Shown here piece by piece: positions 47,584 through 61,924 of a DNA stretch of 64,000 bases (within the stretch, counting starts at the first letter, position 1; each line of letters begins with the position of its first letter). The stretch spans positions 34,047,542-34,111,541 of the forward strand of contig CM064683.1 of the NCBI GenBank assembly GCA_032717465.1, read 5' to 3'. Below the pieces are notes generated by a model. The model was not told where the DNA came from. It ran no database searches and saw nothing but the letters and a program-made list of their open reading frames with translations. Both the position numbers and the translations under genes were made by a program. Source of the stretch: Coenobita brevimanus. Taxonomy: Eukaryota > Arthropoda > Malacostraca > Decapoda > Coenobitidae.

Positions 47584-49035
47584 CCATTGTAAGTCCACTG
47601 CTGAACAACGGCCTCTCCCAGCCTTCTCCACGAATTCCTTGACTGAGCCAATCTTTTCCACGTTTTTCCTGCAAATTTCTCTATCTCATCTCTCCACCTC
47701 CTGTCTGGCCTTTTTCTGCTACACTTACAATCTCTTGGTGTCCAGTCAGTCAACGTCTTGCTCCATCGGTTATCCTTTATTCTTGCTACATTGCCTGCCC
47801 ACCTTCATTTCTGTTCTTTTATAACTTCTATAATATATTTAACTTTAGTCTGCTCTCTCACCCAAGGTGATCTTTTCCTGGCTCTTAAAGATATTCCCAA
47901 CATTGACCTGCCCATTGCTCTCTGAGAATGGATTAATTTATTTTCCATCGATTTTGTCAGTTTCCAGGTCTCACAGCCATACGTCATAGCTGAAATTATA
48001 CATTCGTTATATAATTTTCGTTTCATACAAACTGGCAAGCTACTTTTCATAATGTCTCTGTGTTTACCAAATGCTTTCCATCCAATTGTAATACGTCGTT
48101 TTATTTCGCTATCATTATCGCTCGTTAATTTTAGCATTTGTCCCAAGTAACTGTACTCCTCGACTTCTTCAAAAAAAATTTCCGCTTATTCTGATGACGC
48201 TCTTTGGTGTTTGTAGATTGAACATTAGTTTTACCCCGGTTCATCTTTAGCCCTACTTTGAGACTTTCTCTGTTCAGGTATTTAACATTTCTTGCAATGT
48301 CACTGCTGTTTCTGAGAGTAAGACAATGTCATCTGCAAATCTTAAGTAGTTTAACTTTTCTCCATCTATGTTCACTCCTTTGTTTTCCCAGTCTAGCTTT
48401 CTGAAAATACTTTCTAGGCATGCTGTAAAATTTTTTGGTGAAATTGTATCTCCCTGACACGCGCCCTTCTCTATCTTAATTTTCTCTGAGTCCTTATGTA
48501 ATTTAACTGTAGCAGTTCCCTCTTTACATATGTTTTCGAGCAGTTTTACAATGTTCTGATTCATTCCTTGTTCTCGCAATGAATTTATAATTGCTGTGCT
48601 CCACTGACTCGAAAGCCTTTTCGTAATCAACAAAACCTAAGCACAGTGGTTTATTATATTCTGTAGTTTTCTCAATTCGCCGATTCCTTGTGTGCAGATG
48701 ATCAGTAGTCGAATACCCGCTTCGGATTCCTGCCTGTTCATGAGGTTGGTTTCCCTCCAAATTTGTTATTATTCTGTTCGTAAGGACTTTATTGAAGAGT
48801 TTGTAAATGACTGATAATAAGCTAATGGGTCGATAGTTACTAAGAGCTTTTGAATCACTTTTTTTGTAAAGTAAGATAACTATTGCATTATACCATGTTT
48901 TGGGAATTTTCTTCTTTTTTATACATTGAGTAAATAAGTGAGAAAGCCTGTTTTGTACTTGTACTCCTGCATCCGACAGTAAATCTGCTACTATTCCATC
49001 TTCTCTCGGAGCCATCCCTCTTTTCATATTTTCTG
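47584..49035 (-). mobile_element. RTE non-LTR retrotransposon, family B, reverse transcriptase half
   Basis: On the minus strand: GMAPREDGIVADLLSDAG (about 49015), SNYRPISLLSVIYKLFNKVL (about 48840-48785), EQAGIRSGYSTTDHL (about 48740), LCLGFVDYEKAFESVEHSN (motif A, about 48650), KGACQGDTISPKNFTACLES (motif B, about 48465-48410) and LRFADDIVLLSET (motif C, about 48340). The C-terminal part is ISAMTYGCETWKLTKSMENK (about 47995-47940), DWTPRDCKC (about 47740), [15 protein letters not shown] (about 47695) and [11 protein letters not shown] (about 47605). It is broken by several frameshifts. The terminal 'GTCCACTGCTGAACAACGGC' region (plus strand, 47592-47611) is the characteristic RTE 3' end. 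The matching 5' half lies at 51129-52660, beyond an inserted family A copy. Confidence 0.9.
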
Positions 49036-51128
49036 TCTATCTATCTACCTATAGCCCGACGCCCTAATCCCGCAAAAAGGGTGGCCGCAGACAAAACGCC
49101 TCCAATTCGCTCTGTCACCCACCATTTGACTACCCTCCCCCCAACTCACCCCTCCTCCCTCATACACATCTCAACTCCATCCCTCCACCTCATCCTCGGT
49201 ACCCCTCCCTCTCCCTCCCTCCACCTCACCTACATACACCCTCTTAGTCAATCATTCATTCTCCATTCTCTCCATATGTCCAAACCACCTCAGTGTATTT
49301 CTCCTAATCTTCTCAACCACATCCATATCCACCCCACAATGTTCCTTCACTTCTTCATTCGTCAGCCTGTCCCTCCATGTCACTCCACATGCTCCTCTCA
49401 AGTAGCTCATTTCCACTGCTCTCACTCTTGACTTGTTCCCCTCTTGCAAGGTCCACGCCTCGCTTCCATACGTCAGGGTAGGGATCACAATACTATCATG
49501 CAGTGACTTCTTCACTTCCATACACACCTCCCTATTTCTCATCACTGCTTTCAGTGAACCAACAACCTTCCTTCCCTGTTGTACTCTTTCACGCACTTCA
49601 TCCCCCAAAGTTCCATCCTTACTCATCAAACTACCCTCCATATCCTCACCATCCAACCTCACTGTACATTCTGTGACTTCATTTCTCTCAAACACCATAA
49701 CTTTACTCTTGTTTACATTAACTTTCAGCTTCCTCCTCCTACACGCTGTCCCAGATTCATTCACCAAACCTTGCAACTCCCATTCATCTTCACTCAACAA
49801 TACTGTATCATCAGCAAACAGCAACACCGGAATCTTCCAAATCTCACCCTCATTCATTAGAGCCACCTCCACATCCACTGCCCTACCTTGCACCTCCTTT
49901 ACAACCCCATCCATGTATATATTAAACAGCCATGGAGACATCACACAACCCTGTTTCAGTCCCTCATTGAGATCAAAGAACTCACTCAGCTCACCATCCA
50001 CGTGCACAGTAGCCCTAGCTCCTTCGTACATACTCCTCACAGCACTCAACAATTCCCCTCCACTCCATTATATCCATAATACCTTCTACATACCTTGCCT
50101 ATCTATTCTGTCATAAGCTTTCTCCAAGTCCATGAAGGCAGCATACACTTTTTTTCCCTTCTCTAGATATTTCTCCACTAAACATTTTAGAACAAATATT
50201 TGATTTACACACCCTTTTCCCTTCCTAAATCCCTCTTGTTCTTCTCCAACTAGCTTCTCTGTCATATGCCTAACCCTATCAATGAGTATTATACCATATA
50301 TTCTACCAGTCACACTAAGAAGGCAAATACCCCTATGGTTGCCACATACTTCTCTCTCCTCTTTTCCTTTGTATAAAGGAACAATTATACCTGATTTACA
50401 GTCCTCTGGAACCCTTCCCTCTTCCCAAGCCAATCTACACAACTTCCATATCCACTCCACAACAATCTCACCCCCATACCTCAGCATTTCACCACACATT
50501 CCATCAATTCCTGGGGGCCTTTCCCAGCTTGATCTTCTTCATTGCTTCCACTACTTCTGCCCTACTGATCTCTTCCTCCCTCCTCTCATCTCTTCTTCTC
50601 CCAGCCATTCCCCAACCACATATACTCGCGTTACTGTCACTCTCTACATTCAACAAATCCTCAAAGTGCTCCTTCCATCTCCTCAATTTCTCTCTCTTCT
50701 CCACCAACAATCTATTATTCCTATCTTTCACTCCCCCACTATTTCCTCTTTCACACTGCCTTACTTTCTTTACCTCCTTCCAAATCAATTTCTTACTCTC
50801 CCTCCATTTCACACTCAGATTTCTCCCAAACTCTTCATCCACTTTCTTTCTACTCTTCTTCACCAGTCTCTTAACCTCCCTTCTCCTGCTCACATATACC
50901 TCTCTCTTCTCTCTCTCATCTTCTCCCCTACCTCTACTCGCTAACCATTCACTATATGTCTTCTTCTTTTGTTCCACAGCTCGTTTCACCTCATCATTCC
51001 ACCATGCTGTCCCTTGCACACCCTTAGATCTCCTTCTCGCTCCACAAACCACCTCACACGCTGCGCTTATCTCTTTCGTAAATATCTTACATACGTCTTC
51101 CACCCCTTCCATCTGCTCTAGCAATATT
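49036..51128 (-). mobile_element. Family A non-LTR retrotransposon inserted in family B (copy A7)
   Basis: This is the best-kept family A copy. The linker and early RT (51124-50504) include VQGTAWWNDEVKRAVEQKKK and RKKVDEEFGRNLSVKWRESK, up to LGKAPRN, where the frame shifts. The next frame (50499-50086) has WKSGIIVPLYKGKEEREVCG, EEQEGFRKGKGCVNQIF and AAFMDLEKAYDRIDRQGM (motif A). After a further shift, 50052-49252 has LNEGLKQGCVMSPWLFNIYM (motif B), VLLFADDTVLLSEDE (motif C) and RNTLRWFGHMERME near the end. A G-rich 3' untranslated region and a (GATA/GACA)n tail reach 49036. The endonuclease is absent (5'-truncated). It is near-colinear with A4. Confidence 0.9.
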
Positions 51129-52660
51129 TACTTCGTCTGGTGTTACCTCAAGTATTTCACTTGTGTCAACTGAAAAGTTAGCTGTTGGTACTACGGACTT
51201 TGATGAATAGATTTCTTTGTAAAATTCTTCAACTCTTCAGCATCTTATCTCTGCATTTAATGACTTCACCGTTTTGTCTTTCAGTGATGTACTTTGTTGC
51301 TTTCCTAGTGCCATTTTACTTCGGACCTGTTTCAGACTTCTTCCCTTTTTGATGGTTTGTTTGATCTGATCAATGTTTCTCTTTCTTTATCATCTCTTTG
51401 TCTTTTGTAGATAAGCTTATTTAATTCCGCTCGTTCTGTTTCATCTTTCTTTGTTATTACTTTCATTTTCTTTCTTATTTTCATAAGCTCGGGTGTCTTT
51501 TCTGAATACTTCTTGGCTTTGGCTGTATTAGGTTTTTCTGTTACCTCCGTCTGTCATTCAGCTGATCATTGTCACATTCAGCACTACTTCTGACCTGAAA
51601 TCTGTTCCTTATTTCCAACTGAAAGGCTGCTTTGCTCTCGTTTACTTTTATTGGGCATATCTTTTAATCTTTACTCACCTTCTTTCTTTCACTTTTGAAA
51701 TTTAATCTGGCTCTGCAACCCACCATTCTATGGTCACTTCCGTTATTTACTTTGTTGATAACTTTGACATTTGTGATCGTGTTATTCTTATCTGCTATAA
51801 TGAAGTCACTTTCATTATTTGTTTCCATTTGGGCTTCTCCAGGTCCACTTTCTCCCTATTCTTTTGTGAAAGAATGTGTTCATTATTCTCATACATTTGA
51901 GCAGAGTTTACCAGCGTTTCTCCTCTTTCGTTCTCTTTTCCCACTCCAAATTTTCCCATACTCTCTTCTCCATTTTTTTATTTCCCAAGTTTTGCATTGA
52001 AGTCTCCCATGAGTATAATATATGTGGTGTTTTCTTCTTCCATAATCTGGGAGACGACAACATAGAACGTTTCAATTTCTTCATCTGAGCTCTGGGAAGT
52101 TGGTGCATATACCCTGTACTTGTATTTCTTTTAGGGTATATTTTTTGCACAGTCTAATTACCACCAGTGAGGCTCTGACAGACACACTGCTGAATTTAAC
52201 AATGCTGTCTGCAAGATTTCTATTAATAAGAAATCCTACACCACTAACTCTTTCATTTCCCCTTCCATTAGTAAAACAGATGGTTGCTGTCTTAGAGCTG
52301 AATTACTTTTTCTTTATTTTCTGTGGGTCTCACTCAAACCTACTGTACAATATCCCAAATAATGATTTCCAGTTCAGTCATTAAGTTATCAAGTTTGTAA
52401 TCTTCTGCGAGGCTTCTTACATTGTATGCATAGATCTTCATTGATTTCAGATTGTTTAATATCCGAGTCTCCAACTTGCCAACACAGTGTCGGCTCACTT
52501 TTGGTGGCACACTGCCGGAAGCACAGGAGGCAGTGCGGCTGGACCTTTAACAGACGATGATCCAACAGGAATGCCCGTCAAATCTGTTGCAATAGGACTC
52601 ATGTTTGGTTGGGAGGACTGCAGCAAATTATCTCACCTACTTGCCATATAGTTTCTGGTG
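51129..52660 (-). mobile_element. RTE non-LTR retrotransposon, family B, endonuclease half
   Basis: The minus strand opens with MSPIATDLTGIPVGSSSVKG (about 52603). It continues with NVRSLAEDYKLDNLMTELEI (about 52415-52360), a GLSETHRK-type Glu motif (about 52330), VSGVGFLINRNLAD (about 52240), VYAPTSQSSDEEIETFYVVV (about 52115) and YIILMGDFNAKLG (about 52015, catalytic Asp-Asn). NTFFHKRIGRKWTWRSPNGN (about 51885-51826), NESDFIIADKNNTITNVKVI (about 51820-51765) and NNGSDHRMVGCRARL (about 51745, terminal Asp-His) follow. Several single-base shifts and stops separate these pieces. The last residues before 51129 (EVTPDEV) lead in phase to the MKRG at 49027 across the inserted element. Confidence 0.88.
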
Positions 52661-52689
52661 AGATGTAATTTTTGTGCCACCTTATTCGT

Positions 52690-52767
52690 TATATTCGATG
52701 GAACCTTATCTATCTATATATCTATCCACCTACCTATCTATCTATCTATCTCTATCTATTTATCTAT

Positions 52768-52804
<37 letters not shown>

Positions 52805-52830
52805 TTAGAGAGAGAGAGAGAGAGAGAGAG
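52690..52830. repeat. (ATCT)n, (GATA)n and (GA)n microsatellites
   Basis: Degenerate ATCT (52709-52770) switches to GATA (52770-52802), again a strand-switch palindrome, and then (GA)n 52807-52830. Confidence 0.93.
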
Positions 52831-52974
52831 CACATGGTTTGCATCCTATAAACCAAATGTACTTTTCTTGCTGCGGAATATGCATCATATTCTTTGCATC
52901 TTATTATTGGCAATGCATATGTTTGATCAACATCACCATCATCATCTTTCTCAGACCACGAAACAATTAAGTAC

Positions 52975-53262
52975 AAAATCAAGATAATTATAAACAGAGT
53001 GTCTGGTAAAAACAGGTCACCCACCCCATGGCCTGTCATTCAAGTCTTCGCAATTTTTGGTTCCACCTTACAAGCTAAGGGTGAATCCCCCAGCTTGGAC
53101 CAGTGGACCATATAGCTCTGCGAGGCAAGGAGAGATCGTTAGAGAGACCGCTACATCTCTCACCAGTAATACGCTATGCTTGTGTTGGCTTAAGATGCAA
53201 ACCCTACGGTCGTGAAGCACGAGCGCTGCCTCTGAGCTATTCTGGTCTCTCTCACAGGCTAA
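52975..53262 (-). mobile_element. tRNA-derived SINE, fourth family (S4)
   Basis: The minus strand starts near 53255 with box A TAGCTCAGAGGC (53228-53239) and a box B-like GGTTTGCATCT (53193-53203, two mismatches to GGTTCGANTCC). The body includes 'GTCCACTGGTCCAAGCTGGG' (about 53091-53110). A tail shared with 42100-42245 ends in GAT triplets (52925-52945). It is an older copy judging by the worn box B. Confidence 0.65.
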
Positions 53263-53907
53263 ACGAGTAATTCAAAATCGTTATTTATAATGCCGGTGGT
53301 ATAGAACCATCCCGTCGAATTTCAGATTTACAGTGGGATACAACTGCTGTAATATACATTTCCTTACATACTTATTCGTTCATTTCTGGCCTTCGTCAAT
53401 TCATTTGTTCCTCAGCCTCCATACCTCGCTTAATTACGAATTTACAGATGCACATTAACGTTAATTTTTCAAAGAACAGGAAAGAATTTCTCAGAAACAT
53501 AGTAAGAAAGAACCACAGTCAAGGGACAGTCACTCTAAGTTGCCAATACACGTGACATGAGAGAAAGGCAAGGAGCAAGACAGTAAGATGGCAGAATGTT
53601 ATAGAGTTATCCACTTATATTCTTGTTACTACTAGCACATTTCATTCGGATTAGAAGGAAACTTTGGTAGCTAAGGAGTTAATAAAGACTGGTTCCAACT
53701 CCTTAACTTAAGTGGGTGTATCTTGAACTGAATAAAATCATCTACCTATAGGAAGAATAAAAAAAACTGACATCGTCTTGCTGTAGAGGTTATGGCATAC
53801 AAAAATTTCCCGGAGGTTGATCTCTTAACTAACATTACGTCTAGTCATCTATACCCTTATCATTATCGATTCTGATTCAGCTGAATGAAGCTTATATAAT
53901 CAGGAAG
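53263..53907. other. Unannotated DNA with a fold-back repeat
   Basis: A fold-back copy is at about 53615-53800: 'TATTCTTGTTACTACTAGCA' on the left and 'AACTGAATAAAATCATCTAC' then 'CTATAGGAAGAAT' on the right. No gene was recognised. Confidence 0.45.
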
Positions 53908-55418
<1,511 letters not shown>

Positions 55419-55439
55419 TTGTCTCACATTGATTCGAAT

Positions 55440-55830
55440 CCTACTTTCCTTATTTTTATCAACCAACCCACCTACCAACCCATATATTTACGTATAACCT
55501 TATTTTTCTATCTGTTCACTCATCTGTTTAATCAGTTAATCAGTCAGTCAATCTATTTATCTGCCTGTCGATCTATCGAGTTACGTGTATTCATCTATCC
55601 GTCCAACCATCCATCTGTCTATTTAGTTATCTGTCAACCTGCCTACCTATCTATCTATCTACCTAAATATCCATCTATCTATCTGTATCCAACTATCCAT
55701 CCATCCATCCATCCGTCCAACCATCCATCTGTCTATCTAGTTATCTGTCAACCTACCTACCTATCTATATGTCTGCCTAAATATCTATCTATCTATCTGT
55801 ATCCAACTATCTATCCATAATTTTCTTTGT
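55440..55830. repeat. (ATCT/ATCC)n region with 114-bp higher-order unit
   Basis: Tetranucleotide variants dominate. 'CAACCATCCATCTGTCTATY' begins long units at 55604 and 55718, each followed by 'TAGTTATCTGTCAACC' and ending 'ATCTGTATCCAACTAT'. The Tyr/Pro/Ser-rich frame is an artefact. Confidence 0.92.
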
Positions 55831-57526
55831 ATGTATGTATGCATCGCTCTGTCTCCCAGCCTGTGTGTATGTCTGCCAGCAGTAATCTACTTATACACCA
55901 GTAGTGCCACCAGGTGTTGCTCGGTTCAGCCAAGTGACTGCCACCATGGACATGTCACGGCACACCCAGGAGTATTTGCCAAGCAGTAAAGGTCTGCTCT
56001 GCCTCCCCCAGCACCAATAATAAATACTATGCGAATAAGCGTTGACTCTGTGTGTGTCTGTCCACATTTGACCCCCTCGGATTTCGACGAGCCATTCATC
56101 AAAATGTGAGAAACGACAACCTGACAACAAAGGAGTATATTATAATTTGATGCGGTCAGTTGCACGAGAGCCACGCGCACTTGTGTGCCCGATTTTTCGC
56201 CATACATTGGGAACCTTCTACATTTCATACCGCTGAGTGGAATGAGCTGAAATTTCGCATGGGCTTGCCTGGTATGTCAGCGCAGGTCCATGTAAATTGG
56301 TATCAGTGTGTGGTTCGGGGGCAAACGCTATTAGGCCGCTAATCGCTTCTCTTCGTGTACAATAATTCCTATGGTGCTCAGGAACTACTAAGGTTTGTTT
56401 CTACGGGTACACGCATATAGTTTCTTATTCCATTATCTTGAAAACTGTGGATATTTTCATCGGGGTTGAGGATGAGAAATGTCACCCCTCCCGAACCCCA
56501 AAGTGCAGTTCCTGTGATACCTAAAAAGTCTTACTGTTGTATTTGAATGGGATATCGGAACTTTACCCTCTCCGCCAAACCTCCAAGAGTAGTTTCTGTA
56601 GTACCGGTTAATTAATTTAATCTTTGTATAGTATATAGGACACTCGTGACATTCTGCTGGGCCATAACTAAACCCAAGCAAATAGTCAACCCCAAAATCG
56701 AAAACTGCGACATAGCACAGGGAACAAACAACAGACAGACGTTGAAAATTATATAGCTGTGTATATTTATTTTGTTTTTAATATCAGTGCATGTAGTATT
56801 TATTTATATGTATGTTTACTTATGTATCTAGTCATCATTTATATATGCATTTCCTCATTTCTTTTCTAATTTATTCAGCTGTTTTTATCGTCTATATTAT
56901 TCATTTAAAACTAACTTACCAGTATCTACTCTTTGCTTATTTCTTTCACTAATTAATTTCTAGTAATTAATCTTTTTTTACATTATATTTGTTTATGTAT
57001 TTACTACTCTTCACTTGTAAAATTGTTTATCTACATGTCTGTTACTTATTTATTTTATGATCTATACTCTCTGTGAACATTATTGTGTATAAGGGCATTG
57101 GCCTATGTGGATGGGTATCAGACCTGTATTCTCACTTAGTCTCTCAACTTGCACTGATTGTTTATTTTCTAACCTGTTTACTTGTAAACTGTTTAATTGA
57201 CCTTCTTTTGATGGTGTCTTCTCTAGTATTCTGTTCCAACTAATGCCAAACAATATATTAAGATTAAAGGTAGCTGCGGGAACCTGGGAGTTTTAACATC
57301 GTCACTAGAAATCCTTTGGTCGGGACAACTACTAGTCAACCAATACCAGACGATTTAATTCAGCTGCTAGGAAGCCACAATTATCTCAGGGTTAAAAACG
57401 CAGCTTCACTAACCTTATGATTTTATGGGCACACGCATGTACTTAATTCGGAATAGCACGAGACCGTATTGTCGAGCTGAGGAAAAGCTTGTCAGCTGCA
57501 GGGCTTATTAACAGGCTGCTCATCTA

Positions 57527-57531
<5 letters not shown>
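55831..57531. other. Unannotated DNA
   Basis: No gene was recognised. 56225-56760 has the look of a dispersed marine-invertebrate repeat ('GAGCTGAAATTTCGCATGGG', 56244-56263), but no second copy was found here. Confidence 0.35.

Positions 57532-57564
<33 letters not shown>
57532..57564. repeat. (AC)n microsatellite
   Basis: About 33 bases of AC. Confidence 0.95.
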
Positions 57565-57566
<2 letters not shown>

Positions 57567-59876
57567 TTACACAATCATTCTCAACACTTCTGTTAAAACT
57601 CGTACTAACATCCTTAAGTTAAGCACAATATCATCTCACGCCTTCCATGGTGCAGTAATCTTTAAGCCAACATAACAGTTTTTCAGGTATAAGCTAGATT
57701 GTCCACCTCCTCCCTCTGGGTAAAGGGTCTGCCATTCTTGCACGATAAACACCATCCACTCCTGCATGTTAAGATAATTTCGTTTGCCGTTGTGCCTCTT
57801 CAGCTCCGCTGTTTATTTCTGCAGTACTGTGCTTTTGTTTGTCTTACGCAAGCTGTGTTTTGTTATTCGTTTTTTTTTTTTCTTAAGACTGGGCTGTAAA
57901 TATGGTCTGTTTCATCATCATCATCATTATAAGCGTCGTCATCATCACCATCGTCACCCTAACTCTATTCTCAACATCATAACTAGGGGCAGATTGGATC
58001 CACAAAGAGGAAAGGATAATGGAAAAAAAAAAAAAACTTGCATACGATGACGTAGTTTATTCCTGCTGCCTCCAGAGGAATTTATTCATTTCAGGAAAAG
58101 CGTCTCTTACTGAAGAAGTTAATGCAGGCCGTAACTATCTAACCTCTTCACGTAAAAAAGTCTTTCCTGAGCTCCATAAAATCGATTGAAAATAGCAAGA
58201 ATAAAATATAAGCATGTCACCAGACTGAATGGATTAAAAATATTTATCGGTGATCTCCTCCTCCTTCTTATCATCATTATAACTCTGTTATCGCAATTCT
58301 AAATGGAATGGAATGGATCCAGAAGCAGGGAAAGGGAGAAAGTGTACATTAGGAGATGACTTATGAAAGCCGTCATTATCATCATCAACAATCCACAACA
58401 GGAAAGTTTTACACATAAACGGAAAAACGGAAAGAGGAAAAAACTAACTGACGAAGCAGGAGAACTACCATTAACGTGCTCGGCAAAGATAAGTTGCCCG
58501 TCTGTTCACATATCATTGAACATAGCGAAAAAAAATATCTTTTTCCAATTATTTTTTTAATGTTTAGTCACTAAGTCATTCCCGTTTCAGTAAGGCTGTG
58601 ACACAAGAACGTTATATCACATAAAGTCAAAGGAGTTTATTCCTTTCAAAGAAATTTATTGCAGCAGTGAGCTTGAAAAGAGTCTTGTTTAACACTGTGA
58701 CCTAAAATTAAAAACTGTCTTTTGTCGAGAGGCCCAGTGCATTGAAAATGTTAACTCACTGCTGGTTGGCACCCTTCCTGGCAGGGATGATTGTGTCTTT
58801 CTTATCCACTTAATCACTGAACTGAACAAAAACTACAGTAAGCATAAGCAATGCCTCGCCACATCTAAAGCTGGTTTAATACAGTACTTGTTGCGTTACG
58901 GGGCTAGCACCGAGCTGACTGGGAGTGTTGGCACATTTGAGTGCATATTTTTTTTTTTTTTTTTCGCCATCGTCATTTTCTGTATTCTGCCAAGACCTTT
59001 TGAAATAGGAATGAGTCACTTTTGAAGTGACATAAGGATACACTTCATGAGGTTACCTATTAGCAAACAAGTAAAAAAAAAATAACTATGCAAATGATAT
59101 CAGTCTATATCTCAGCAGCCTTCGCCACAACTATAAGTGAGTGTGAAGGTGATTTTGTGTTTGGAAGGTGTGAGGGAGGTTCACATGTGGCCATCTGATC
59201 CAAATGAGTCATCAATATTTGTGACCAATTGCTTGACTTGAATTTATGTTGTAGCCAACAGGAAGCGATTGCAGAAATTTACATCTCGACCAGAAACAGG
59301 TCAAATATACTAGCCTATCTACCTCTTTGTAGAGAGTAATTGGTAGAAATAACTCTTCCCCAAGCTAAATAAGCATGAGTCAGATAAAGTGTCTGTAGTG
59401 ACAGGAGTGTATGTGGAAGTATATGTGTAGTAAAGGCTATGTTTGTGTGTCCGAATCTGATTATACTGTCGGTAGGAACCGACAGGGTGAAAACATACAC
59501 TAACTTGTGAAAGAAAATACTACCAGCCTCTACTATTAAATTCCACCATCGCTATAGTTTCAAACTTAAGAGTGAAGGCAGATCTATAAGCAAATGCAAT
59601 AAACAGTGAGCTATCGTGGCTCCAATTTCTCAGGAGAAAACTGTCTGGTGATTGCCGGAATATAAAACATAAGTCCCCCCCCCCTCATCCCCATCCGGAG
59701 ATTTAATTATTGAATGAAAGACAGTTTCTCAGGGACTCGCTTCCCCAGACTGGTTTTCCCACCACTTTAACCCGCAGCATTTCAAATCCAACTATTAAAT
59801 ATTTTTTTAAAACTAGAGGACACCTGCCATCTGGTGTATGGATTTGTTTTTACTTGTTATTCCTTCCTTTGTTTAT

Positions 59877-59879
<3 letters not shown>
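57565..59879. other. Unannotated DNA with fold-back and dispersed repeat pieces
   Basis: A fold-back copy occupies about 58066-58240 (left 'TGCTGCCTCCAGAGGAATTT', right 'ATAAAATCGATTGAAAATAG' then 'CAAGAATAAAA'). 59830-59879 matches 18918-18980. No gene was recognised. Confidence 0.45.

Positions 59880-59924
<45 letters not shown>
59880..59924. repeat. (GA)n microsatellite
   Basis: About 44 bases of GA. Confidence 0.96.
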
Positions 59925-59926
<2 letters not shown>

Positions 59927-60760
59927 GTCTGGATGAGACACAATGGAAAAAAAATTACGTTATGGTTCAGAATATGGAGAATACACAAACAAAAACACAA
60001 GAAAAAGACAATAAAACATTACCTGTGAGCTGGACTAGTTTCAAAGTTACCTTCATGCATGAAAAAAAGGGAACATAATCAAATTATGTCCTAGTATAAA
60101 AACCATTACCAACATCCTGGAAGAGGAAAAAATAAAACTATACCGTACGTCTATGCATAAAAAGGAAAAATTTCCAAAATCATGGAATAAACAAGAAAAA
60201 ATATTTCTGGTCTGAATATTTGAAAAGACATTATGTGCGCCCTAGAATAAAAAGAAAAACTTACCTTTAAAGTTTGATATTGTAAAGGACATCATCTATA
60301 TCCTGGAATAAATAAGAAAACATTCATTAGCCTACGAACTACGATAAACAGAAACAGACTATGAAAGACCTAGATAAATTTTTCTAAATTAAAAAATCTA
60401 TCATAAACTGAATAAAATCGTTTTGAGTTAATGAAATGGATTCTTATGGTATAAACTCTAAAAGATAGATTTAAATAGCAAGCTTCAAACAAACAGTGAA
60501 CAAGAAAATCGCCAAATATGAATGTGTTAAAAAATGTTGAAAGAAAAAACGAGAAAACATATATGGAAAAAAAAAGGAAAAATGGGAGAGAGAAAATATA
60601 TGGAAAAGAAAAGAGAAAATACACAGGGAGGGAGATATGGCGGATATGTATGGTTGGAAGAAAAGATAATTCTGATGCAGTGGGGAAGGAAGTCAAATGT
60701 AGAAGAAAAAGATAAATGTGGGAAGAGATATACAGTACAGGAAAAGATCATTCTGATGTG

Positions 60761-60792
<32 letters not shown>

Positions 60793-61299
60793 CAGACAGA
60801 CAGACAGACATAGACAAAGACAGAGGCAGAGACAGAGACTATAACTGGAAGGAAAGAGCACAGTGCGATGAGGAAGAATGCGAGGGAAAATAAATAAGAA
60901 TGGGAATTTAAAAAAAATAAATGTGGGAAAAGAATGATTTTTGTAGATGGAAAGAAAATAAATAAAACAAAATACATTTACAAACCGATACAAATAAGAA
61001 TGAAAACCTAAGAAAACAAATACGCGGGTAAAAATGAGTAACAGCCAAGATAAAGTAAATGTAACGCTGCCTGAGATTCCAACAACAGAGATGAATCAGA
61101 AGGGTCCGTATTATAAGGAAAAAATGGAAAGTGTGTGGAAGGAAGGAGAGGAAATTTATGAGGGCGAAGAAAATAGTTAACAAACTCAGAAAAATAAGAA
61201 AACGGGGGTAAAAGTAAGCCCGCAGACTTAAGAAAATAAAAAAAAAGGTCAAAGGTTACTGTGAAAGGAAAAAAAAAATAACACACTGAAGGAAAACAT
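59925..61299. other. A-rich unannotated DNA with (GA/GACA)n
   Basis: The plus strand is rich in A and G; (GA)n and (GACA)n lie at 60760-60840. Loose phrases such as 'GGAATAAANAAGAAAANATT' recur at about 60185 and 60305. Ser/Phe/Leu-rich minus-strand frames are artefacts. Confidence 0.5.
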
Positions 61300-61755
61300 A
61301 CGCAGCGCGAAGCTGTTGCACCCCCCTCTGACCAAACCCCCCCCCCCCACCTCCTGCACACACCTAACCAAGCGCATACGTCCCCGCCGCCACCAATCTA
61401 TTCTTTTTAAGGTGAGCGTAACAAGAGCGCTTTGAGGATACATATCCTGGGCTCATCAGATTCCTCGCGCAGTCGCAGTGAAATATCTGGAATTATTTCT
61501 TTACGTTTTCTGTGTAAAAGAAAAAAATATATATTTATGACACAACATTCTGCCAATCAAAAGGCACCAGTTCACTATAAGACACATAACTGTGTGAAAT
61601 TTCATGACTATAGTTGATACTTCCTGAGTTCTGGCTCGAAAACGAAATCTCTACGCCCGGGCAGCCGCCCTGCTGCCGACCTCTATGGATGGACACCCAT
61701 TGGTTCCAGTGATAACAACACCCTCCTCTGAATATGTCAGGTGGAGGGTAAAAAT
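61300..61755. repeat. Interspersed repeat R1, copy 2 (~455 bp)
   Basis: This is colinear with 46500-46985, with 'AAAAGGCACCAGTTCACTAT' at 61559-61578 and 'TTCCAGTGATAACAACACCC' at 61702-61721. It has a C-run at 61339-61350 where copy 1 has one at about 46587-46596. No coding potential was seen. Confidence 0.82.
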
Positions 61756-61924
61756 ATATATAACACATATTGCAAGAAATTAGAGAAAACGGAGACAAGT
61801 AAACCCGAACATTAAAAAAAAAATAAAAAAAAATGCTGGTAAGAGCAGTATGGCAGCTGGCCAACTCAAGCATCCCGCCTTTACACGGACTCCCTCATTC
61901 TTTGTTTTACTGTCAACAACCGTC

